From NCBI RefSeq assembly GCF_030463535.1, contig NC_132897.1, positions 6,776,821 through 6,840,820 on the forward strand: a stretch of DNA of 64,000 nt, written 5' to 3'. Position numbers and translations under genes: made by a program. Every line of letters starts with the position of its first letter. The first letter of the stretch is position 1. Shown here piece after piece: positions 1 to 32,283 of the stretch. The stretch comes from Salminus brasiliensis. Lineage: Eukaryota > Chordata > Actinopteri > Characiformes > Bryconidae. The notes under the pieces were generated by a model. That model made no database searches. It had not been told where the DNA came from and saw only the letters and a list, made by a program, of their open reading frames with translations.

Positions 1-21519
<21,519 letters not shown>

Positions 21520-22865
21520 ATGAACAGAACTGTGTGTCAGATTAAGAACAGTGATTCAAACACTTCAGGGTTAAACCTTGAAGAGTTCTTGTTAGGTCCA
21601 TCAGACCAAAAGACCTCATTCTTATTAAGATGGGCAAGTTTTATAGAACATTGACAAAAATCCCATTAAAAACACATTGAGAGCAGTGCAGCTCTTCACA
21701 AATACACTCGCTAAGCACTTTAGTAGGATCGCTACATGGAACCTCACATGGTCTCCTACTGTTGTAGCCCATCGGACTCTAGTTCTGCTCTCCACAATTG
21801 TGCATAGTACTGTCTGACACCAACAATCGTGCCTCGCTCCAAGTCACAGATCACATTTTTACCCCCATTACCTGAACCTCTTGGCTCATGACTGGTTGAT
21901 TAGATAACTGCATGAATGAATGGGTGTACAAGTGTTCCCCATAAACTGCTTGGTGAGCGTAAGCTAAAATAAACTACCTCTCTTCCAGCCAATGCGCACG
22001 ACCAGTTTTGGAGCGAGCGTATTAGACAGTATTAGACAACAGTGAGAGAACAGATGTGCTTCTGAAAGGTGATCAGTGTTGCTGCGAGTCCTGCAGACGC
22101 AGTTATGTAAGAGGCAGACTGACGACTGCACTAGAGTTGGAGCAGGATCACATTACTGTGGACGCAGGCCAGAGCACAAATGGATTTGCAGCCAAGTGCT
22201 CTGCTTCTCCACAACACACTGGTCACTTATTGTGTGGCCACGCCGGCCAGACTGCTGACTGAGTGCTACAGCCAGTCCCTGTACTTTCTTTTGGCCAGTC
22301 TTTTTCCAATGTAAATGCAGGGAAATGTTTATTCATGTACAGTCGTATGCAAAAGTTTGAGCGCCCCGGTCAAAGTTTGTTTACTTGCTTAATTTTACAT
22401 TTAGAAATGTGGCATGTATAAGGGATATCTTTTAATTTTACTTTTAATATGATAAATGCAACAATAATAATTTGGAATTGTGCTGGAAAAGGGGAAATGG
22501 CTTTTAAAATTGTATTGGAGGATTTTAAAGCTCATTTTCTGTTAGTCAACAAAACGGATCAAACTCAACTTTATGCATAGAACTGTACATGCGTGAGTTG
22601 CACCTTATTATATAATATTTTACATGCAAGCATGTTTTGTAGACTCCTTTTAGACTGTATCCATATATCAAAATGATAAGGAAAAATTACTCTGTTTAAA
22701 AAGTCATACATAGCAGTTTTACATTGTGGATTCTCTTTTTCTCTCTACAACACACACATACACCCCATTCTCTGCAACCAAAGCATTACATATTTGTAGT
22801 TATTTATAGCTTCAATCTGTATAAATGTATTTTTGATTGATGTAAAAATGTTTACATTAAATAAA
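21520..22865 (+). other. thada: thada 3' UTR and candidate poly(A) signals
   Basis: Noncoding sequence after the stop. AATAAA occurs at 21968-21973 and 22860-22865; either could be the cleavage signal. A 250-bp MITE sits between them (22339-22590), so the nearer signal is the simpler choice. Confidence 0.4.
22339..22590. mobile_element. Short DNA transposon (MITE), about 250 bp
   Basis: Left end ACAGTCGTATGCAAAAGTTT; the right end, reverse-complemented, reads ACAGTTCTATGCATAAAGTT. These imperfect terminal inverted repeats bracket an AT-rich noncoding interior. Confidence 0.7.
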
Positions 22866-22901
22866 TCTATTGAACTGGATTCTTTGTATTAATGATTTTA
22901 G

Positions 22902-23202
22902 ACGATCAGCCATAACATTAACACCTAATATTGAGTAGGTACAACAGCTCTGACCATCTGAGGCATGGGTTTAACAAGACCTCTGAAGGCATCCTGAACA
23001 TTAGTAGCAAATCCTTCAAGGATCCTCCATGGATCACATCAATGAGCCTTAGGTGCCCATCACCCTGTCGTTCACCCACGGCCCTTTCCTGGTACTGCCC
23101 ACTGCAGGGAACACCCCCCCCCAAGACCTGCCGCTCTGACACAAAATTGCACACATCCTTACGAGACAGTCTACAGGTACTAATGTTATGGCTGATCGGT
23201 GT
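22902..23202. mobile_element. MITE of the GATCAGCCATAACATTA family
   Basis: Left end GATCAGCCATAACATTAACA and right end TAATGTTATGGCTGATC are near-perfect inverted repeats, about 300 bp apart. No coding capacity. Confidence 0.85.
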
Positions 23203-23527
23203 ACCTCTTAAGAAGTATGCTACAATTAATCTTGCCCAGGTAGCAGACAGGTACAACAGGCTGTGTGGTAGTTTCAGGCTAGAGCTTTGAGAACAGACGG
23301 GATTGTGCTGCCTGACTGCGATCTGTGAACAGGGCTGTGGTGTGTGGCCGAGCTTTCAGCGCGCTCTCGCCCTCTCTTTCTCACCCAGACCGGTTTTAAC
23401 TGCCTTATGCCAACCCACAGCAGCTCTGCTCAAACATAAAAGCTTTTCTTTGCACTTTCACTGTCTCCGTTTCTCTCACTCCCTCATTTCCTTGCTCTGC
23501 ATAACAGTCTCTCACTTTTCTCCATAA

Positions 23528-24048
23528 ACACCATGTCCAAATATTTGTGGACACCCCTTCTAAAAGATGCCTTCAGCTACTTTCAGTTACTTCCATTGCT
23601 GACACAGTTGTGCGAAGAACACTCACAGATTGTCTGGTCTCTGTAGAGAAGTACTGCCAATAGAATAAGACTAAATATAACAATAAATAAACATGAACAC
23701 CATTGACACCATGCTGCCTATTGCCAGGCGTGGGCTAGAGGGGTATAAAGCCCCCCAGCAATGAGCTGTGGAGCAGTGGAATTGTGTTCTCTGGAATAAC
23801 AGTTGGTGCTCCATCCAATACTTTTAGGATGAGGTGTGGTGGTGGTGATCAAACATCCAGACCTCACATCCAGACCTCAGCTCATCGCTGAATGCAATCA
23901 AATCCTCACAGCACTGCTAAAGAACTAGTAGAAAGCCTATCCTCTCCAGTATAAACAGTTACTCCAACAAAAGAAGGATACACATTTAGATTGACTTAGA
24001 TCTCTGGATTTCAACTGAACAGGTGTCCCAATACTTTTGTCCATATTG
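23528..24048 (-). mobile_element. Tc1/mariner-like MITE copy
   Basis: Ends CCAAATATTTGTGGACACC and GGTGTCCCAATACTTTTGTC; interior GGGGTATAAAGCCCCCCAGC shared with the other copies. Confidence 0.8.
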
Positions 24049-24374
24049 TTTCTATCTCTTTCCTTCCATTAGCTGTGTGTGATCAGGTTTCTCTCACTGA
24101 TGCGGTGGTTTGTATGGGTGGGTGATGTAATGGTCAGCAGCAGAGATGTTGAGGGAGTTTGCTAAGTGAAGCAGCGGGGATATAGTGACCTTCATGCCTC
24201 ATTAGGGATCCATCTGGCAGGTGAAGCGCCTGCTTTGTGTCCACAGTGTAGGACAGGAGATGATCTACTGCTTAGGAAAAACACTGTTGTCACACGTCGC
24301 CTGTGTGCATTAGGGAATGCCTTCATGCATTAGGCCTCACTATGTAGCCCAGTAACAGTAGGGGCCAGCAGCCC

Positions 24375-24375
24375 T

Positions 24376-24410
<35 letters not shown>

Positions 24411-24412
24411 TC
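24375..24412. repeat. (TTTA)n microsatellite
   Basis: About nine TTTA units followed by TCTA units, read directly. Confidence 0.9.
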
Positions 24413-25198
24413 TATCTACCTTCTATATCTATATTCTTAGAGTGTGAGATGACCTCTGTCTTGTCTTTTGAAGAATAAACTACTTCATCTGTTCCATTCA
24501 TCTTTAAGCTGCTGTTTCGTCTTGATTAACACACACTGACTTTTCAACCTAAGGAAAGCACATCTGTGGGGCACATTGGGATACCAAGGCCCAGAATCAT
24601 ACAAAGCCTGTCTGTGACCAAAAGTCATACATAAGAGGACAACGGCAAAGTGCACAGCCATCGTGATCTATTAAAGTTGGGCTGTGTGGACAAGTATTAC
24701 TGTAGCACACAGTATTTGCGTGAATCTGTATGTAATATCATCTGTGATATTATCTGTGAATATTATGTGAATAATTCTGTATTGTATTAACTTTTTTCTA
24801 TTTTTCTATTTTTGGTCACAGATATGATGGTATTACGTATTTTGCCAGTTACTAACAGTTTTCTCGGCTGGGAGAAAATTAGTGCTTGTTTTAGAAGTTA
24901 TAATTTTATACATTTAAGATAATATTTTCTGAGGTTTAACATTGTGCAATTTTTCCTAGAAGAGTTTGAATTTCTGAAGTCTGAAAATTTCTATTTACTT
25001 TATTATTAATGACCATGACCTTAAAGCATGATCTTTCAGCTTCCTCATAACAGAATGTTTCTGCCTGTACATTTAATTTTCATAACTTTAACCATGACAT
25101 CATATCAGTTATTCCTTAAAAATCACTTGTTTCATTTGAATTAATTACCCGTCATACCTAATTACTAATACCTACGTTGATTCTTTTTAGCAGATATG
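24413..25198. other. Intergenic, nothing recognised
   Basis: AT-rich sequence between the TTTA microsatellite and the next MITE. I see no gene, RNA or repeat family that I can support. Confidence 0.5.
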
Positions 25199-25650
25199 CT
25201 ATATGGACAAAAATATTAGGACACTTGCTAATTCATTGTTTCTTATGAAATCAAGGGTGATAAAAAAAAATAATAAAATTTGAGCTTTTGTTGAAGTAAC
25301 TGTCTCTACTGCCCATGCAAAGCTTTCTACTAGATTCGCTAGTAGCAATTTGAAGCATTGCTGTGAGGATTTGATTGCATTCAGCAACGACAAGGGTGTT
25401 AGTGAGGTCAGGGTGTTGGATGACCACCACCCCACCTCACTCCCAACAGTACTGGATGGAGCACCATCCATCATTCCAGAGAACACAGTTCCACAGCTGC
25501 ACAGCGCAATGCTGAGGGGCTTTATACCCCTCTAGCCCAAGCCTTGCATTAGGCAGCATGAGGCCAAGAGATTCCTGTTTCTGCTCCAGAGTGAATTTGC
25601 ACATCTGTGCCAGCAGTGGGTGCAACTTAAAGTATCTGAAACATTAGATA
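25199..25650 (+). mobile_element. Tc1/mariner-like MITE copy, right end eroded
   Basis: Left end ATATGGACAAAAATATTAGG, interior GTAACTGTCTCTACTGCCCA and GGGGCTTTATACCCCTCTAG. The right inverted end is missing or beyond recognition. Confidence 0.75.
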
Positions 25651-25764
25651 CATGAAACATTAGTGTATTTGCTGGTCCATCATTGGTTGAATTATGCACA
25701 TTTTTATCATTCTTCATTATACTGTCTATCTGAAAACTTGACAATTTAAGTAGGCATGTGATGT

Positions 25765-26115
25765 AATAGAATTAGGACACTCCATGAAAACCTTAACATT
25801 TTTTAAAATCATCTAAACATTGATCTTCATGTGAGCAATACTGAGAGAATGGCGCTAATGTGACTAAATACATACAACAGAAGAAATTTTAAAAATTGTA
25901 AAATGTAATTAATAGAAATCTAAAAAGTCAATGCCCTAATAGCATGCATTTCACCCTTTACTGGGAGAAAGTTTCCCCCCACTCCTCCATGCAGAATTCT
26001 TTCAGCTGGGTGATGTTTGAAGGATTTCTCGCATGCATATCAACCCACAGAATCTCAACAGGGTTAAGAACAAGGTTTTTCATGAAGTGTCCTAATGTTT
26101 TTTACATAACTATCA
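25765..26115. mobile_element. Degenerate non-autonomous DNA transposon
   Basis: Begins ACACTCCATGAAAACCTTAA, resembling the inverted ends of the element at 43298-43876. A later part (CAACCCACAGAATCTCAACA, GGTTAAGAACAAGG) resembles internal DNA-transposon sequence that I recall from fish. Family uncertain. Confidence 0.4.
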
Positions 26116-26950
26116 GTTGCTACATTTAGGCAACAGCCTCCAGACTTCGGACAAACAAAGCTCTGCTTCATAGAACGTATCAGGACATGCAAAACAAATG
26201 CAACCAGCTCTGCCACCAGCCTCAGTAAAGACCACCAGGGGTCTGGACGGAAAACTTCTACCAGCACAAAGACCCACCAGATCCAAACCACTGGAACATT
26301 TTATTTCGGAAACTTTGAGGTATTAATTAGGACAGCCGAAGGAGGCCAGTAAGCCAGCCAGCGGACGAGTGAATGCGAGTGTGTGCCGTCTGGCAGGAGT
26401 GTGTTGTGGAACAGGAAGCTGACCATCTGGCCTAATTATGTGACTATTTACTGCCATTCTGTAGAATGCTGTGGTGAACCCAGTATATGGAAGTTTGTGT
26501 CCACATGGTGAAACAATTAGACACTCTGAAGACAGACTCCTTTCTAGGTCAAGCTAAATTAGATATAGAAGGAGTGAGGTTCTGGGTTCTGGGTATGACT
26601 GAAGAGACCACAGCTGCTAAGAATACTGAATGTATTACAGTCTCTTATCAAAATACTACACTGTTTAAATGCAGAGACCACCCTTCATTTAGTTCATTCA
26701 CAGCCTAAAAGACTGTTAAGTACAAGCTGTTCATTGTTCAGCATCAGAAAAAAAAAAAAATATAAATAATTTTTTAAAACAAAAAAATAACAAAAGCCTC
26801 TACAACTTAATCTATTATCTATTATTAGATATTTCACTGTTTAGTGTATCCACCTTTACATTTGCACAGCCTCCATTCTTCTCAGGTGACTCACTTTCAG
26901 TTCTCCTAGAGAAATCTGCAGAGAGATTCATCCATGCCTCCAAAATTCAG

Positions 26951-27375
26951 TCTAAAGCCCCTTTCAGACATGCACCGTAACTCAGAATTTTTCCAGACAT
27001 TTCCCAGAGGAGCTGTATGTGTGAACGCAAAATGTGCAAAAACTGGAAAATGTCAGAGTGAGCCCATGTGTAATGAGCCCACACACTTAATGAGGTGTCC
27101 GAAATTCTTCACTACCTTTTGTTCCCTATGTAGTGATCTGTAGGGGACAGTGGACAGGACACTGTTTCAGACATAGCTCAAGATCCGAAGCTATTTCCGC
27201 ATCATACTTTTTGCGTCATGTCTGCCGTGCCCCCTGCATGCGCTACACAGATGCTGCCCTGTCTGACATGGAAAATCTTCCGTGTACGCTGCATGTGTGA
27301 AAGGGCAACTCCTAATAATGTCCCAACCTGATTCTCTGGACATTTACTGGAGTGCAAATGTGAAAACGGCTTTAG
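26951..27375. mobile_element. MITE, about 425 bp
   Basis: Left end TCTAAAGCCCCTTTCAGACA; the right end, reverse-complemented, reads TCTAAAGCCGTTTTCACATT. Noncoding interior. Confidence 0.6.
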
Positions 27376-27657
27376 ACTTTGGAGCATTTTCTATCCATGC
27401 ATGAATGCTATGGGTCCCATGAATTTCTCCTTCCTTACACAAGTGCATTATCTTCTATCTAATCTCCTCAGAAACACTGTCTGAAGAACAATGAACAACT
27501 TGTACCTGAAGGGCAGTCAAGGACAGCCCGATATGAGTACAAATAAGCATGGCTTGATTACAGACAGCTAAACTGATGGCCATAGACAAGAATGGGTGAA
27601 ACTGAGGACAAATGATAACAAAGCTGAAAACATGTTGTCATAGAGAGAGCGAGAAAG

Positions 27658-27704
<47 letters not shown>
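27658..27704. repeat. (TG)n microsatellite
   Basis: About 23 TG units, read directly. Confidence 0.95.
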
Positions 27705-27706
<2 letters not shown>

Positions 27707-28005
27707 GGTGGCAGCTGTTGCCGCTTCTGAATGGCCACTGCTGACAGTCATATGACGCTCGAGACCTTGCTCTCAACTACATGCCAGGGTTTGGTGCCAG
27801 GGGTCTCTCTGGCCTTGAAACCCCCTAACTGCTGCAAAAGGGCTGTTTTTTCTGTTGATTAATAAGATCTGATGCCTAAAGCACCTTTTTAATATAAATA
27901 ATAAACATAATGTAGTGCAGTACAGTATTGTACAACTAATGTGGATTCATGTCTGGCACAGTGTGTTTTCACCAGTACCTTACAGCTGGTGGTCAGAGCT
28001 GGTTA

Positions 28006-28346
28006 ATGGGAGGGGATGGGATGGGGATGGGGAGGGGATGGGGATGGGGATGGGATGGGATGGGGATGGGATGGGGAGGGGAGGGGATGGGGATGGGATG
28101 GGGATGGGGATGGGATGGGGATGGGATGGGATGGGGTGGGATGGGGATGGGATGGGGTGGGGATGGGATGGGGATGGGGATGGGATGGGGATGGGGATGG
28201 GGATGGGGATGGGAGGGGATGGGATGGGGATGGGATGAGGTGGGATGGGGAGGGGAGGGGGATGGGGATGGGGATGGGATGGGGATAGGGATGGGGATGG
28301 GGATGGGGATGGGATGAGGTGGGATGGGGAGGGGAGGGGGATGGGT
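28006..28346. repeat. G-rich simple repeat of GGGGAT/GGGAT units
   Basis: Continuous array of GGGAT, GGGGAT and GGGGA units on the + strand with almost no C. Two longer blocks recur about 79 bp apart (GATGAGGTGGGATGGGGAGG at 28235 and 28314). Open frames through it are compositional artefacts. Confidence 0.95.
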
Positions 28347-28689
28347 GGTTTCAAAACTTATAACTACTCAAAACAAATGCTGCCTTAAAAACAGCCCACT
28401 TTGGGTAATTTCCACAACCTAGATCTGGGTTACTGTATAACAGAACACCTTGAGTTAAAGTACAGGAATAAACCAACACACTGGGTCCAAACAGAGCCTC
28501 AGACGTGGTGAATTTGACCCAGAACTATAGCTAGCTAACTCTTCTTGTATTATTCATTTTATTTAAAATTACAATAAAATACAATACAATTAACTGCCTG
28601 TTAGTTGTATTAGTATGATTCCTAACAGAAGGACTGCTCAAAAATGACAAATGGTCACAATATTTACTTATAAACAACACCTTACGTAT

Positions 28690-28760
28690 TTGTTTTGCTA
28701 GCTAGCTAGCTAGTGCTAACTAGCTACACCGCTACGTTAGCTAGCTAGCTACTTATCTGG
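28690..28760. repeat. GCTA palindromic repeat block
   Basis: TAGCTAGC-type tetranucleotide repeats, which are self-complementary, appear at 28698-28715 and 28738-28751 with GCTACGTTAGC between. More TAGC words follow at 28900-28925. Confidence 0.75.
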
Positions 28761-29231
28761 TAGGCTAAGCTTAGCTAATTTAAATAAAACTGTCCCATAG
28801 AAAACATTATCGACTTAAAAATGACCTTATATTCAGCGATAACTGGACAAATATCATAAAATAAGCGGACAGTATCAGTAACAGTGAGCAACTAGCAATT
28901 AGCTAGCTAGTAAGTGTTAGCCTATTCTATCAGTGCCACAGCAACAGCTCAGATAAGCTTTATAACATAGACTTAATTTCACAGACTTAATGGTGAGCAG
29001 TAAAGTGTCTTGTGTTTTGTGGAAGTTCACTCACTAAATCCTGCCAGTCGAGACCTCAGTCGAGCTGCTGCCTGCAGGAGAGCTGGTCTCAGACTCAGGT
29101 GCTCTTCATTAATGGCTGGGTTGCTTCTGAGACAGTCAGCAGCCCAGCAATTACCCAGCACTGAGGAAATAACCCAGCCAAATGACCCAACAGGCCCAAC
29201 CAGGCATTTAGGTGGGGGATTAGGGTTCAAA

Positions 29232-31020
29232 CAGCCCACCAGTCTGTAGGGTGTATCCTCACCCCCCTGGGTTCACACAGCCCACCAGTCTGTAGGGTGT
29301 ATCCTCACCCCCCTGGGTTCAAACAGCCCACCAGTCTGTAGGGTGTATCCTCACCCCCCTGGGTTCACACAGCCCACCAGTCTGTAGGGTGTATCCTCAC
29401 CCTCCTGGGTTCAAACAGCCCACCAGTCTGTAGGGTGTATCCTCACCCCCCTGGGTTCAAACAGCCCACCAGTCTGTAGGGTGTATCCTCACCCTCCTGG
29501 GTTCAAACAGCCCACCAGTCTGTAGGGTGTATCCTCACCCCCCCTGGGTTCAAACAGTCCACCAGTCTGTAGGGTGTATCCTCACCCCCCTGGGTTCACA
29601 CAGCCCACCAGTCTGTAGGGTGTATCCTCACCCCCCTGGGTTCACACAGCCCACCAGTCTGTAGGGTGTATCCTCACCCCCCTGGGTTCACACAGCCCAC
29701 CAGTCTGTAGGGTGTATCCTCACCCTCCTGGGTTCAAACAGCCCACCAGTCTGTAGGGTGTATCCTCAACCCCCTGGGTTCAAACAGCCCACCAGTCTGT
29801 AGGGTGTATCCTCACCCCCCTGGGTTCACACAGCCCACCAGTCTGTAGGGTGTATCCTCACCCTCCTGGGTTCAAACAGCCCACCAGTCTGTAGGGTGTA
29901 TCCTCACCCCCCTGGGTTCACACAGCCCACCAGTCTGTAGGGTGTATCCTCACCCCCCTGGGTTCACACAGCCCACCAGTCTGTAGGGTGTATCCTCACC
30001 CTCCTGGGTTCACACAGCCCACCAGTCTGTAGGGTGTATCCTCACCCCCCTGGGTTCACACAGCCCACCAGTCTGTAGGGTGTATCCTCACCCCCCTGGG
30101 TTCACACAGCCCACCAGTCTGTAGGGTGTATCCTCACCCTCCTGGGTTCAAACAGCCCACCAATCTGTAGGGTGTATCCTCACCCTCCTGGGTTCAAACA
30201 GCCCACCAGTCTGTAGGGTGTATCCTCACCCCCCTGGGTTCAAACAGCCCACCAGTCTGTAGGGTGTATCCTCACCCCCCTGGGTTCACACAGCCCACCA
30301 GTCTGTAGGGTGTATCCTCACCCTCCTGGGTTCAAACAGCCCACCAGTCTGTAGGGTGTATCCTCACCCCCCCTGGGTTCAAACAGTCCACCAGTCTGTA
30401 GGGTGTATCCTCACCCCCCTGGGTTCACACAGCCCACCAGTCTGTAGGGTGTATCCTCACCCCCCTGGGTTCACACAGCCCACCAGTCTGTAGGGTGTAT
30501 CCTCACCCTCCTGGGTTCAAACAGCCCACCAATCTGTAGGGTGTATCCTCACCCTCCTGGGTTCAAACAGCCCACCAGTCTGTAGGGTGTATCCTCACCC
30601 TCCTGGGTTCAAACAGCCCACCAGTCTGTAGGGTGTATCCTCACCCCCCTGGGTTCAAACAGCCCACCAGTCTATAGGGTGTATCCTCACCCTCCTGGGT
30701 TCAAACAGCCCACCAGTCTGTAGGGTGTATCCTCACCCTCCTGGGTTCAAACAGCCCACCAGTCTGTAGGGTGTATCCTCACCCCCCTGGGTTCACACAG
30801 CCCACCAGTCTGTAGGGTGTATCCTCACCCTCCTGGGTTCAAACAGCCCACCAGTCTGTAGGGTGTATCCTCACCTCCCTGGGTTCACACAGCCCACCAG
30901 TCTGTAGGGTGTATCCTCACCCCCCTGGGTTCACACAGCCCACCAGTCTGTAGGGTGTATCCTCACCCCCCTGGGTTCACACAGCCCACCAGTCTGTAGG
31001 GTGTATCCTCACCCCCCTGG
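29232..31020. repeat. 46-bp minisatellite, about 39 copies
   Basis: Unit of 46 bp with invariant core CCACCAGTCTGTAGGG and two variable positions: CACCCCCCTGGG or CACCCTCCTGGG, and TTCACACAG or TTCAAACAG. Copies are almost identical otherwise. It lies about 1 kb upstream of pik3ip1. Confidence 0.97.
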
Positions 31021-31184
31021 TGAGGATACAGAAGTGTACAGAAGTTCAGCCTCGCCCATTCATGCTAAGAAGATATAAGGAGTGTTTCACACAGGACTTG
31101 ATGTTTTGAATGGGGCGTAAACAGAGCAGCCAATCAGGAGAGCCATTATTTACATATCATCACTGTAATGCATGCTGGTCAACC

Positions 31185-31700
31185 AGTGTGATCATACATA
31201 CAAGTAGACCAGCAGCAACAGCAAGACCAAGCTGGTCTACCAGTGTGCCCAAAATGACCATGCTGATCTACCACTATGACAACAATGGTTGACCAACATG
31301 GCACACCTGACCGCACTGGTCAACCAGCTTTAGCAAACTAGCCAACCTGTATGACCAGTTTGACATTCAGCTTGGTCTAGTAGGCCATGCTGATAGACCA
31401 GCTAAATCGTCAAACTCAAAGGAAAACAGACCCTTTGCTGGTCCACCAGCTTGGTCATATTGGCTGGTCATACTGGGAGACCAGGTAAACCATCAGACTT
31501 GAACCAAAACATACTGGTCATTCTGGACTAGCCTAACCAGCTTGAGCTATCCAGGCTGTTTCCTTCAGCAGGGCAGTGGTGTTGCTAAACTGGATGATTG
31601 TTAACCAGCTGGATAACTGGGAGATCAGTTAATAAACCATCAAAAGCTAAGGTGGTCAACCAGCTTAGCCGGTTGGCCAGGCTGTTCTCCTTGAGCAGGG
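31185..31700. repeat. Degenerate CCAG/CTGG-rich repeat block
   Basis: Many imperfect copies of words such as GACCAGC, CTGGTC, ACCAGCTT and TGGTCAACCAG in both orientations over 500 bp. It may be a decayed tandem or foldback element directly upstream of the pik3ip1 promoter. Confidence 0.6.
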
Positions 31701-31784
31701 CAGTGGCATTTCCCAAAGCCAAACTAACACCTCCACTGTTTTCCTTATCATAAACCTCCAGCTAAAAGGGTGCATGTGCTTAAA

Positions 31785-31818
31785 ACCCCCACCCCCACCC
31801 CCACCCCCACAACCCCCC
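31785..31818. repeat. (CCCCCA)n run
   Basis: Five C-runs separated by single A; the minus strand would be G-rich. It lies about 430 bp upstream of the pik3ip1 start codon. Confidence 0.85.
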
Positions 31819-31899
31819 AAACATTTAAAGGCTTTAATGAGCATTAAATAAAGCGTTATGGCCTTACAATTCATACGGAATAGTGCTTGGTACAGCATG

Positions 31900-32213
31900 C
31901 ATGTGCCAGCACACCGCAGCCGAGCTGCCTGCAGGGAAGCTGTTAGTGCTCGCGCTCATGCAGCCTTTCGCTGACGTAGAGAGAGGGGGCGCAGGGAGCA
32001 GGAGAGGGGAAGGGAAGGGAAGGGAAGGGAGGGGAGAGAGATGTTTACGTGTAGAGCTCGACTCTGAAAGAGAGAGGGAGAGGGAGAGAGACCTGATCGC
32101 TACGTTTAGAAAAACACACCGATCAGCAGCAGCAGCAGCTCGGAATCAGTGCAGCTTTAACTCGACATGATCTGCAGCCTGTAGCTAAAGAAAAACGCGA
32201 TTTGCGTAAAAAA
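31900..32213 (+). promoter_or_regulatory. pik3ip1: pik3ip1 promoter / 5' UTR region
   Basis: A relatively CpG- and G-rich stretch directly before the start codon, unlike the AT-rich surroundings. It holds a CRE-like TGACGTAG (31972-31979), a forkhead-type TGTTTAC (32042-32048), AAGGG repeats (about 32005-32036) and GA repeats (32067-32092). Two very short upstream ORFs lie at 32041-32067 and 32167-32184. The transcription start cannot be placed from sequence alone. Confidence 0.45.
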
Positions 32214-32283
32214 ATGAACCATCCTGGACACTTAGTCTTCTTCCTCAGCCTGTTTGTGGTGGTTTCTTCATCACCAGTCGAAG
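32214..32283 (+). CDS. pik3ip1: pik3ip1 exon 1, signal peptide
   Basis: Encodes MNHPGHLVFFLSLFVVVSSS then PVE; the hydrophobic stretch from about residue 7 is a signal peptide. Donor GTAAGA. Confidence 0.94.

Noticed and set aside
22918..23290. Frames of 112 and 119 codons on opposite strands
   Set aside because: They lie inside a MITE with clear inverted ends; frames overlap each other and show no family motif.
27915..28354. Frames in the G-rich repeat, rich in Gly/Trp/Met/Asp or, on the other strand, Pro/Ser/His
   Set aside because: Pure product of the simple repeat; all frames are open because the units contain no stop words.
29232..31020. CRISPR-like array
   Set aside because: The repeats are contiguous 46-bp units without unique spacers, in a vertebrate intergenic region with no cas-like gene.
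31883..32170. Frame of 95 codons before pik3ip1
   Set aside because: It covers the GA/AAGGG-rich promoter and 5' UTR; Arg/Glu-rich translation of simple repeats with no signal of selection visible.
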